Source of the DNA: Methylacidiphilaceae bacterium
Lineage (GTDB): Bacteria > Verrucomicrobiota > Verrucomicrobiia > Methylacidiphilales > Methylacidiphilaceae
DNA length: 7,867 nt
Assembly: GCA_028687155.1 (NCBI GenBank)
Contig: JAQUAR010000008.1
Span: 7,627-15,493 of the forward strand
Reading direction: 5' to 3'
The notes under the pieces were generated by a model. It was given only the letters and a program-made list of their open reading frames with translations, was not told where the DNA came from and searched no databases. Position numbers and translations under genes: made by a program. Positions 1 to 7,600 of the stretch are shown in pieces (the first letter of the stretch is position 1; every line of letters starts with the position of its first letter).

Positions 1-1
1 C

Positions 2-3000
2 GCCTCCGAGGTTTGGGAGGAGATCTCCGATCGGCTGGCCGAACTCGTCCGGTCTCGCCGCACGACCCTCGTCTTCGTGAACAGCCGTCGCCTTGCCGAG
101 CGCGTCGCCCACCACCTGAGCGGCCGGCTCGGGGAAGAAGGCGTTGCCGCTCATCATGGAAGCCTCAGCCGCGAGCGCCGCCTCGCTGCCGAGGAACGGT
201 TGAAAGAAGGCCGGCTCTCGGTTCTCGTGGCCACCTCTTCCCTGGAGCTCGGCATCGACGTCGGCGAGATCGACCTCGTCTGCCAACTCGGCTCTCCGCG
301 CTCCATCGGCGCCTTCCTGCAACGGGTCGGCCGATCGGGACACCGCCTGGGCAACGCGATCCCGGAGGGAAGACTCTTCCCGCTGAGCCAGGACGACCTA
401 GTGGAATGCGCCGGGCTCCTTCTGGCGGTCCGGAAGGGAGCCCTCGATCGCCTCATCATCCCCGAAGCGCCGCTTGATGTTCTCGCCCAACAGATCGTCG
501 CGGAGGTGGCGACCGGCCCGAAGGAAGAGGAGGCCCTCTTCCGGATGATCCGGCGGGCCTACCCGTATCGTCGGCTCGGTCGGGAGGGGTTCCTTCGGCT
601 CGTGCAGATGCTTGCCGAAGGCTACTGCTCAAGACGGGAACGAAACCGCGCCTTTCTCTTCCGGGACCTCACGCAGAAGAGGGTGCTTCCCCGAAAGGGC
701 GCCCGGCTCGCCGCACTGCTCAACGGCGGGTCGATTCCCGACGCCGGGGATTACCCCGTCGTGGCGGACCCCGAGGGAATCACCCTGGGCACGGTAAACG
801 AGGATTTTGCGGTCGAGAGCCTCCCGGGGGACATCTTTGCCTTGGGCAACACCTCCTGGCGGCTCCGAAAGATCGAGCGGGAAGTGGTTCGCGTTGAGGA
901 TGCGCACGGAGAGGCTCCGACGATCCCGTTCTGGCTCGGGGAGCTGCCCGGCCGCAGCCGCGAGCTCTCCGAGAATGCAGGCACGATCCGCCGCCGCGTG
1001 GACCAGTGGCTTGCGGAGGCCGAAGGAAGAGCGCCAGGGGACGCGGAGAGGATCGTCGCGAGCAAGCTCGAACGCTGGCTCGGACTCTCGGAACGCGCCG
1101 CCCGAGAGCTCTCTTCCTACCTAGCGGCAACTCGATCGGCCCTCGGCTTTGTCCCCCATCCCGGACGGGTTGGGATCGAGCGTTTTTTCGACCCCTGCGG
1201 AGCAACCCAGATCGTCATCCACTCCCCCTTCGGCAGCCGCGTCAATCGCGCCTGGGGGCTTGCCCTCCGCAAGCGCTTTTGCCGCAAGTTCAACTTCGAG
1301 CTCCAGGCCGCGGCTACCGAGGACGCCATCCTGCTCTCGCTCACCCATGCGCATAGCTTCCCTCTGGCGGACCTCCTCTCCTTCCTCCATCCGGAATCCG
1401 TCCGCTCCGTGCTGACCCAGGCGCTCCTGGCGAGCCCGATGTTCACCGTCCGCTGGCGCTGGACCGCCTCGATTGCACTCGCGGTCCCCCGGCGCCGAGG
1501 AGGAGGCAGAGTCCCTCCCCTTCTCCAGCGGATGGAAGCCGAGGAGCTGCTCGGCGCGATCTTTCCGGATGCGGTCGCCTGCCTGGAAAATATCAGCGGA
1601 GACCGGGAATGCCCCGACCATCCCCTGGTCGAGCAGACGCTCCGCGACTGCCTTTCGGAGGTCATGGATCTCTGCGGACTGGAAGGCATCCTTCGCAAGT
1701 TGCAAGCGGGCGAGATCGTCGCGACCGCGCGGGACCTCCGCGAGCCCTCTCCCGCCGCCCGCTCCATCTTGGCTGCCCGCCCCTACTCGTTCCTCGACCC
1801 CGCCCCGCTCGAAGAGCGCCGGGCCCGCGCCCTGACCTACTCCGGCCACCTCCCTTCCACCGAGCTCCGTCAGCTCTCGTCCGCCGATCCGATTGCCGTG
1901 CGGCGAGTGCAAGAGGAAGCCTGGCCCGACCCCGAGGATCCGGATCAGATGGAGGATGCGCTTCTTCTCCTGGGCTTTCTCACTCTCCGGGAAGCCCGGG
2001 AGGGACGGTCGGAGCAGCTCCGCGGTTCCCCGCAAAGAGCGGAACGCTCCTGGGAACCACTGCTCCAAGCGCTTGCGAAGACCGGCCGAGCCATCGCCTT
2101 CCGCTGCCGTCCGGACCAGAGCGACTTCCTTTGGAGCTCCCCTGCTTGGCTTGCCCACTGGAAAGCGCTCTTCCCGCAGGGCGAGATCGTCCTGGGAGAA
2201 AAGACCCCTCTGCCCAGCGCGGCTTGCCTGGAGCGCGAAGATTCTCTTCGCGAGCTCCTCCGTGGCCGGCTTCAGGGTCTTGGGCCCGTCTCCGCCACAG
2301 TTCTGGGCCTCCCGCTTGCGCTTTCGGCCGACCAACTCCTCCCCGCGCTTTCCGCGCTCGAAGCGGAAGGCTTCCTCTTTCGCGGCCGCTGGCTCTCCGG
2401 AGAAGACGAGGAACAATGGTGCTCGCGCGGACTTCTCGCCCGCATCCACCGCTATGGCCAGGAGCGCCTCCGCCGCTCGATCCGCCCGGCCTCCGCCTCG
2501 GATTTCCTCCGATTTCTCCTTTGCTGGCAGAAGCTCGCCCCCGAGGAGCGCATGGCTGGCCCCGAGAGCCTCGTCCCCGTCCTCACCCTGCTGGAAGGAG
2601 TCTCCGCTCCCCCGGCCACCTGGGAGCAGGAGCTTCTCCCAGCCCGGATCGACGGCTACGATCCCGCCTGGCTCGAACGCGTCTGCCTCGACGGCCGCTT
2701 CTTCTGGCATCGCCTACGCCGCCCCCAAGAGGAAGCCCGGACGGCTCGCCTGACGGCTTCTTCCCCGGTCGCCATCCTGCCACGAGGCAGGCTCCCTCTC
2801 TGGATGAACGGAGCACTTTGCGTCCCAGGCGAACTCTCCCACCGAGCGGAAGCGGTCCTCTCCTACCTCCAGGATCACGGCCCTTCCTTCTTTCCCGACA
2901 TCCTGGAGGGATGCAGCCCGCTCCGAGGAGAAACGATCGAAGGATTGGCGGAGCTTGCAGGAAGCGGCCTCGCCCGCTCCGACGGATTTTCCGGACTTCA

Positions 3001-3568
3001 CCTCTTCCTCCCGGAGCGGGAGCGCCGAAAGGAGAAGCAGGCGCCCGCGGGCCGCTGGTCTCTGACTCCCTCCCCAGCCGCCCTAAAGGAAGAGGAGCGG
3101 GCGGAGGCGATCGGCCGGGTCCTGCTTCGGCGTTACGGGGTGGTCTTTCGCAAGCTTCTGGCTCGGGAGGAAGCTCTTTCCCCATGGTGGCGGCTCCTGG
3201 CCGCCTACCGCCGCCTCGAGGCGCGCGGCGAGATTCGCGGCGGACGTTTCGTCGCCGGTTTCTCGGGAGAACAGTTCGCCCTCCCCGAGGCGGCAGCCTC
3301 CCTATGGAAGATCCGGGAGCAACCCGGCACCGGCGGCTGGATTTCGGTCTGCGGTGCAGACCCTGCGAACTTGGTCGGCATCGTCACCCCAGGCGAAAGA
3401 TTGCCCGCTCTTGCTGGCAACCGCCTCCTCTACCGCGACGGGGAACCCGTGGCCGTCCTCCAATCCGGAAAGCGCCACTTCCTCCGTCCACTCGACTCCC
3501 ACGAAGAATGGGAAGCCACCCAGCGGCTGCTGCGTCGGGCTGATGCGGAATACCGTACCGGTCGCTAA
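2..3568 (+). CDS. lhr: Lhr-type large ATP-dependent helicase, 5'-truncated by window edge
   Basis: This is the C-terminal 1188 residues of an Lhr-family superfamily 2 helicase. The frame is open from base 2, so the start lies to the left; the GTG at 77 is internal. Visible motifs, numbered from base 2: [10 protein letters not shown] (motif IV, about 21-30), HHGSLS (51-56), [10 protein letters not shown] (motif V, 77-86) and QRVGRSGH (motif VI, 107-114). The Lhr-core block [14 protein letters not shown] is at 400-413 and [17 protein letters not shown] at 594-610. Walker A, DExH and motif III are off the window. A tail of about 580 residues follows the core. The short ligase-associated Lhr proteins of roughly 800 residues lack such a tail, so this is the long form, as in E. 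coli Lhr (about 1540 residues). Characterised Lhr proteins are ATP-driven 3'-5' single-strand translocases that unwind RNA:DNA hybrids. The long C-terminal region of this family has winged-helix/beta-barrel folds related to AlkZ, and uracil glycosylase activity is reported for the E. coli protein. I cannot place a catalytic residue for that activity here. The gene ends in TAA, convergent with the Uma2 gene. Confidence 0.95.
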   Translation, partial: ASEVWEEISDRLAELVRSRRTTLVFVNSRRLAERVAHHLSGRLGEEGVAAHHGSLSRERRLAAEERLKEGRLSVLVATSSLELGIDVGEIDLVCQLGSPRSIGAFLQRVGRSGHRLGNAIPEGRLFPLSQDDLVECAGLLLAVRKGALDRLIIPEAPLDVLAQQIVAEVATGPKEEEALFRMIRRAYPYRRLGREGFLRLVQMLAEGYCSRRERNRAFLFRDLTQKRVLPRKGARLAALLNGGSIPDAGDYPVVADPEGITLGTVNEDFAVESLPGDIFALGNTSWRLRKIEREVVRVEDAHGEAPTIPFWLGELPGRSRELSENAGTIRRRVDQWLAEAEGRAPGDAERIVASKLERWLGLSERAARELSSYLAATRSALGFVPHPGRVGIERFFDPCGATQIVIHSPFGSRVNRAWGLALRKRFCRKFNFELQAAATEDAILLSLTHAHSFPLADLLSFLHPESVRSVLTQALLASPMFTVRWRWTASIALAVPRRRGGGRVPPLLQRMEAEELLGAIFPDAVACLENISGDRECPDHPLVEQTLRDCLSEVMDLCGLEGILRKLQAGEIVATARDLREPSPAARSILAARPYSFLDPAPLEERRARALTYSGHLPSTELRQLSSADPIAVRRVQEEAWPDPEDPDQMEDALLLLGFLTLREAREGRSEQLRGSPQRAERSWEPLLQALAKTGRAIAFRCRPDQSDFLWSSPAWLAHWKALFPQGEIVLGEKTPLPSAACLEREDSLRELLRGRLQGLGPVSATVLGLPLALSADQLLPALSALEAEGFLFRGRWLSGEDEEQWCSRGLLARIHRYGQERLRRSIRPASASDFLRFLLCWQKLAPEERMAGPESLVPVLTLLEGVSAPPATWEQELLPARIDGYDPAWLERVCLDGRFFWHRLRRPQEEARTARLTASSPVAILPRGRLPLWMNGALCVPGELSHRAEAVLSYLQDHGPSFFPDILEGCSPLRGETIEGLAELAGSGLARSDGFSGLHLFLPERERRKEKQAPAGRWSLTPSPAALKEEERAEAIGRVLLRRYGVVFRKLLAREEALSPWWRLLAAYRRLEARGEIRGGRFVAGFSGEQFALPEAAASLWKIREQPGTGGWISVCGADPANLVGIVTPGERLPALAGNRLLYRDGEPVAVLQSGKRHFLRPLDSHEEWEATQRLLRRADAEYRTGR

Positions 3569-3608
3569 CCTGCCTGTCTCACACAGCGGCCATCCCGCCG
3601 GAAAGGAA

Positions 3609-4214
3609 TCACCGTGATCGACTCGAACCCTTTCTTCCGATCGCCAGGGCTTGCCGAATCCTCGGCAGCTCCAAGGAGAACTCCGGGAAAAGCGGCGTCC
3701 GCAACGTATCGTCGAAGCGTTTGACCGCAACCGGCTTCTCCGGATCTTCCTCGAAGCGGTAGATGCGCACCGTCTCCGCATGCCGGTCGAAGATCCAGTA
3801 TTCCCGAATCCCCGCCGCGCGGTAGATCTCCACCTTGTCCACCAGATCGACCTTCTCCGTCGAGGGGGAGAGAATTTCGACCACGAGCGCCGGAATCACC
3901 CCTTCCTGGACATTCGCCTCGTTGTCCCAGCCGTTCAACTGGTCGTTCGGAATGTAGCAGAGATCGGGCACCACCCCTTCGCGATCCGCATCCAGGATCG
4001 CCGGGAAGGAAAAGGCGACGTTGTGCCGTACGATGCCCAAGAGCCGCCGTCGAAGGTATAAGCCGATCTCAAACTCGATCTCTCCCGCCAAGCCGCTATT
4101 GCCTCCCGTCTCCTCCGTCATGATGAGATTCCCGTGAATCAACTCCCAACGTTCTCCCTCGGGAGTCGCCAGCCAATCCTTCACCGTAGATGGGCCGAGA
4201 ATCGTCGTCGGCAT
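3609..4214 (-). CDS. Uma2 family (DUF820) PD-(D/E)XK nuclease-like protein
   Basis: This is a complete 201-residue protein, the normal size for the Uma2/DUF820 family. Hallmarks in order: a W-E-L-I-H-G-N element at 23-29 (family pattern yELidGel), PD at 83-84, the central VEILSPST strand at 112-119 with E113, K127 in the following helix, and an AGIREYWIFD element at 134-143. D84, E113 and K127 are the probable remnants of the PD-(D/E)XK site, so metal-dependent nuclease activity is possible. Members of the family are mostly uncharacterised and occur in many copies in some phyla. The start is set by AAGGAGG five bases upstream of the ATG at 4212-4214; an in-frame ATG at 4280 has no such support. 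The gene converges on lhr with 40 bases between stop codons, and is divergent from the cas12b-like gene. The C-terminal tail is basic and serine-rich. A role with the CRISPR effector is not supported beyond adjacency. Confidence 0.9.
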   Translation of the reverse strand: MPTTILGPSTVKDWLATPEGERWELIHGNLIMTEETGGNSGLAGEIEFEIGLYLRRRLLGIVRHNVAFSFPAILDADREGVVPDLCYIPNDQLNGWDNEANVQEGVIPALVVEILSPSTEKVDLVDKVEIYRAAGIREYWIFDRHAETVRIYRFEEDPEKPVAVKRFDDTLRTPLFPEFSLELPRIRQALAIGRKGSSRSR

Positions 4215-4217
4215 GAT

Positions 4218-4226
4218 GGCCTCCTT
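4218..4226 (-). promoter_or_regulatory. Shine-Dalgarno of the Uma2 gene
   Basis: On the minus strand the sequence AAGGAGG lies just before the ATG, with a spacer of about five bases. This is close to a perfect anti-16S match and decides the start of the Uma2 protein. It contrasts with the cas12b-like gene, which has no recognisable Shine-Dalgarno. Confidence 0.75.
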
Positions 4227-4495
4227 GCTGCTGCCTTCACGAGGATACCCGCACCCAGGGCGCATCGCAAGCGGGCGCACCCCGGCTCACCGAGGGGATT
4301 CCCTTCGTAAATTTTCCTGATCCCGTGGATAGGCCGCAAGCTGCAGAACCGACGCAAATCGTGGAGACGACTTGCTTCGGCAAACAGCCGCCACCCTTTG
4401 GATCGGCGCTGAACTTTCATGACCCGCCATCCTTCCGCTTCGCCAAAGCCGTCCATGCCCCCATCTCATGAACCCTCCAGCCCCCCAATACCCAA

Positions 4496-4531
4496 GCGGT
4501 CACTTCATCTGTCCTCGCGGCGGTCACTTCA
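4496..4531. repeat. 12-bp direct repeat pair GCGGTCACTTCA
   Basis: GCGGTCACTTCA occurs exactly at 4496-4507 and again at 4520-4531, a start-to-start distance of 24 bases, with TGTCCTCGCG in the spacer. The copies lie about 90 to 125 bases upstream of the cas12b-like start and just upstream of the candidate promoter. Tandem GGTCACTT-type repeats near a TGT are, as I recall, seen at the ends of IS21-family elements, so this could be a leftover transposon end. It could equally be a paired operator. The repeat is seen directly; its role is unknown. Confidence 0.65.
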
Positions 4532-4559
4532 CTTGCTTACGACAATCACCATTGATTTC

Positions 4560-4588
4560 TTGATCGGTCCATGATGTGCGCATATAAG
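4560..4588 (+). promoter_or_regulatory. Candidate sigma-70-type promoter for the cas12b-like gene
   Basis: TTGATC at 4560-4565 matches four of six positions of the -35 consensus. TATAAG at 4583-4588 matches five of six of the -10 consensus. The spacer is exactly 17 bases. Transcription would start near 4595, giving a leader of roughly 25 to 30 bases before the ATG at 4622. This stretch is AT-rich compared with the flanking genes. No experimental or comparative support is available, and such matches occur by chance. Confidence 0.4.
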
Positions 4589-4621
4589 GCGAAGCGTGCA
4601 ATCAAACCTCTCTAACGCACG

Positions 4622-7600
4622 ATGAATCGCATTTACCAGGGTAAAGTCACTAGGGTGGAGTGGGTTGGGGAAGACAACAAACTGCAGCCATTTTCCGACG
4701 ATCTGAAGGCGGCCACGAAGCAATGGCGGAAAGCCCTCTGGGAACACCATGAGCTTTTCCAGGATGCAGTGAACTATTACACCTTGGCTCTCGCGGCGTT
4801 GGCGGAAGGGGCTGATGAGGCTAAGAAAGAGGGCAAGGCTGTTCGCCAGTGGCGGAAACAAGTGAAGGAGAATTGGGTCAAAAGCCAACGGAAGGCAGAA
4901 TCTTTTGAGGGTCCGCATCGACGTCTTGCCGAATTGCTTGGCGTGAAGGCCGACCTTGATGGCGACGCTGCTTTCGAGCAGTCGGCCAGCACCATTCTCA
5001 AGCCTGCACGTTCCTCCTCCAAGGAGGAGCGCTCCGCGGCGCTGCTCCAGTTGCTTTACGAATTAAAAGATGGGTCGGCTCTGAACAAAGTGTGTGTGGG
5101 GAGATTGGCATTGTTGTGCAACGAGACTTACAACGGGACCAGCAATGAGGATGTCGGGCGGCAGCATAAAAAGCGCAAAGAGATGCTACAACAAATCCAC
5201 AAGTCGTGCAAGACCGATGAAGGTAGGAGAGACACTATAAAAAGGGCTCCCGAACTCGTAGACCCCAATCTGTTCCTTACGAAGTCTTCATCCCGTTCTG
5301 TGCGCGGCAAGCAGGCGCGGGAACAGATTAAGAAGAACTGGGAAAATGCACAAAAGACATGCCCCAGCCTTACCGAGATCGAAAAGGAGTTCTTCGCCGA
5401 GGCGGAAAGACGCGCCGACATTGTGGAAATCGCCCTTCCCGGTCGAAGGCCGAATCGCTGTTATCATATCGCAGCCGTATTTCAATTCTACCCGTGCGAA
5501 CGCACATTGGACGCTTTTCTCGAGGCGACGAGTACCATGCCCAATGATGTGGTTAGCAAGGGCCGTGATCTTATTGCCGATCTTCGGAGAGCCTGCGGCG
5601 GGCGATCTCTCGATTATGTTACCAATCTCGCCTTCTTGTGCAAAAAGAACAAACAACAATCCCGCGCGGATTGGTTTGAACTAGACTTAGCAGCCTTCAT
5701 CGAAGCCATCAACGCGCCTCATCGTTATGTTCAAGACACGGTGAAGCGCCAAGAGGAGGCTGAGAAATTCAGTGAGGCTATCCGTGCGATGAAAGGTCGA
5801 GGACGCGCCGCTTCCGATGATGATGATGCATTGCCGGGATTCGAAATTGACGAGAGGATTAAGTTGCTCCGAAGGCTGGTCACGGATCACGAGGAAGGCC
5901 TGGCCTATCTGGGTGAAGACGAAGAAGGACGCTCGGGGGAATATACGATCCAGGAGCGCACTTTGCGCCACTGGAGCGCGATCCGCGCGAAGTGGCGCAA
6001 GCTGGCGGAAAACGGGGAGGCTTCGCCCGAGAAACTCTGGGCTGTCGTGGCAGCCGAACAAGCGGATCATGTGGATGATTTCGGCAGCGCCCCCCTCTAT
6101 CGAAAGTTGACCGAAGACCGCTACCACTCGATCTGGCGGGACCCGGGAACGGAGGACTGGCATGCGGACGATCCGCTCCGCGCTTGGTTGCAGTACACCG
6201 ATCTAAAGCGCGACTTGGACGATAAAAATCGCCTCATTCGGTTTACGCCAGCGCATGCGATTCAATCCCCGCGCTACTTCCACTTCCCTAAGGGAGGCCG
6301 CTTGAAAGCAGAGCACAAGCCCGGCACAAAGGCATTTCAAGCCGGCATTGCCGTCAGAACGGATAAAAAGTGGCGTGGACAAAAGGTACTCATTACTTAT
6401 TCGGCTCCGCGCATGGGGCGAGACCGCCTGCGCCAGGACAGCGAAACATCTCTTGATCATGTTCCTTGGCTTCAACCGATGATGCAGGCGCTGGGGCTGG
6501 AGGAACCGGACACGGTGGACTTCGGAAATTGCCGCATCACGCTTCAGCCAAGCGACAGGGAAGACATTCAGTTGACATTCCCGATCAATGTGTCGCCGAA
6601 AAAGCTGACGAAACACATCGGCAAAGATCTGCTCTGGAGGAAGCAATTCAAACAGCATCCGGAGGGCAAACAGTTTTACAACGCCAGCTTGCGCTGGCCG
6701 CATGAGAAGCCGTCCCCTGAGAACCCGTGGTACTCGAAACTCAATGATTTCTCTATCCTCTCCGTTGATCTTGGCCAACGACATGCTGGGGCATTCTCAA
6801 TGCTCGGCGTATGCGCGACCCCTTCATCAGGACAAGAGCCCAAAGAGCCATCCCGATTCATTGGGGAAGCTGGCGGCAAGAAATGGTGGGCAAGGCCCGA
6901 AGCCAGCAGGCTGCTCCGTCTCCCTGGGGAAGACCGCAAAGAATGGCGCGCGAAGACCAGCCTGGACACAGACGACGGTGGTTCATTCGATTTCCGCGAG
7001 GAACTTCACGGAAGCCGAGGCCGGATGCCCCGCGCTTTTGAAACGGAAGAGTGCCACAATTTACTCATCGCCTCCCTGGGAGAGACTCACGCAAGGAGCT
7101 TCCTGACCGCTGGTTGGGATGATCCAAAAAGCCCCTGGAGGCTTTCGTTCCCGGAACAGAATGACAGGCTCCTCGCCGCCGCGCGGCGCGCTCTATACCG
7201 AATGGCGCAATTGCACCGCTGGTGTTGGTTTCTTAGGGGCACGGATCAGCGAAGAAGCGTTGCCCGAGAACAAATCAGGCAAGCTCTTGGAGAAAGTGAC
7301 GATGAGTCCAAGAGTTGGCTGCCTGCAGAATTGAAGAACCCAGCGACATTGGACGATTCGGCACTCGTCGCCGATTGCCTTGCCAGATTGCTCACTAATT
7401 ATCTCAATAGCTTCCCGGATCTTTTGGTGTGGTTGGCTAACCGAGTTCTCCCGCTGCGCGGCCGCTCGTGGAAGTGGGAAGTGCATCCGAAGGCTGGGCT
7501 AGGCAATCGCATTCATGTCCTCACGCAAAATGGTCCAGCGCTCGATAGGCTCGAGCGGCCGATTTGGCTTCGCGGACAGCGTGGCCTCTCCATGGAAAGA

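Larger units (their letters stand above)
4215..4621. other. Intergenic region between divergent Uma2 and cas12b-like genes
   Basis: About 400 bases separate the two divergent starts. I see the Uma2 ribosome binding site at the left, a 12-bp direct repeat near 4496-4531, and a candidate promoter at 4560-4588. The stretch between about 4230 and 4490 contains short minus-strand open frames that overlap one another and the Uma2 start. None has a recognisable motif or a clear ribosome binding site, so I do not call them genes. There is no tRNA-like fold, no CRISPR repeat-spacer pattern and no full insertion sequence. The region may include decayed sequence from an old insertion, but that is inference. 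Confidence 0.6.

Noticed and set aside
1121..2710. Long minus-strand open frame (529 codons) opposite the helicase, and a 644-codon plus-strand frame at 1609-3543.
   Set aside because: Both are out-of-frame shadows of a GC-rich gene with strong helicase homology; their translations are repetitive in R, P, G and A with no domains.
3569..3620. Possible bidirectional terminator between the convergent lhr and Uma2 stops (ATCACCGTGAT palindrome at 3608-3618; GCGG-CCATC-CCGC stem near 3587).
   Set aside because: The palindrome has a one-base centre and cannot form a loop, the other stem is only four base pairs, and neither is followed by a T-run.
4215..4280. N-terminal extension of Uma2 to an upstream in-frame ATG at 4280.
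   Set aside because: The internal ATG at 4214 has an ideal AAGGAGG at proper spacing and matches the usual family N-terminus; the extra 22 residues look non-coding.
4181..4456. Minus-strand open frame of 91 codons upstream of and overlapping the Uma2 start.
   Set aside because: The translation is arginine-rich with no recognisable domain, there is no convincing ribosome binding site, and it overlaps the well-supported Uma2 start in another frame.
4287..4469. Second minus-strand open frame of 60 codons in the same intergenic stretch.
   Set aside because: It overlaps the previous one in a different frame, has low-complexity basic composition and no family signature. It could be decayed sequence but is not supportable as a gene.
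4571..4615. A 14-codon open frame (MMCAYKAKRAIKPL) in the same frame as cas12b, ending six bases before its ATG; possible leader peptide.
   Set aside because: It has no Shine-Dalgarno and overlaps the candidate -10 box, so it would not be in a transcript starting near 4595. It is short enough to arise by chance.
4215..4621. CRISPR array or tracrRNA in the intergenic region beside the effector.
   Set aside because: The only repeat is a 12-bp pair at 24-base spacing, too short and too close for a repeat-spacer array; no anti-repeat can be assigned without the array sequence.
5814..5828. GAT microsatellite (four GAT codons encoding DDDD) in the effector.
   Set aside because: It is a short acidic linker within a continuous frame; four copies are too few to suggest phase variation.
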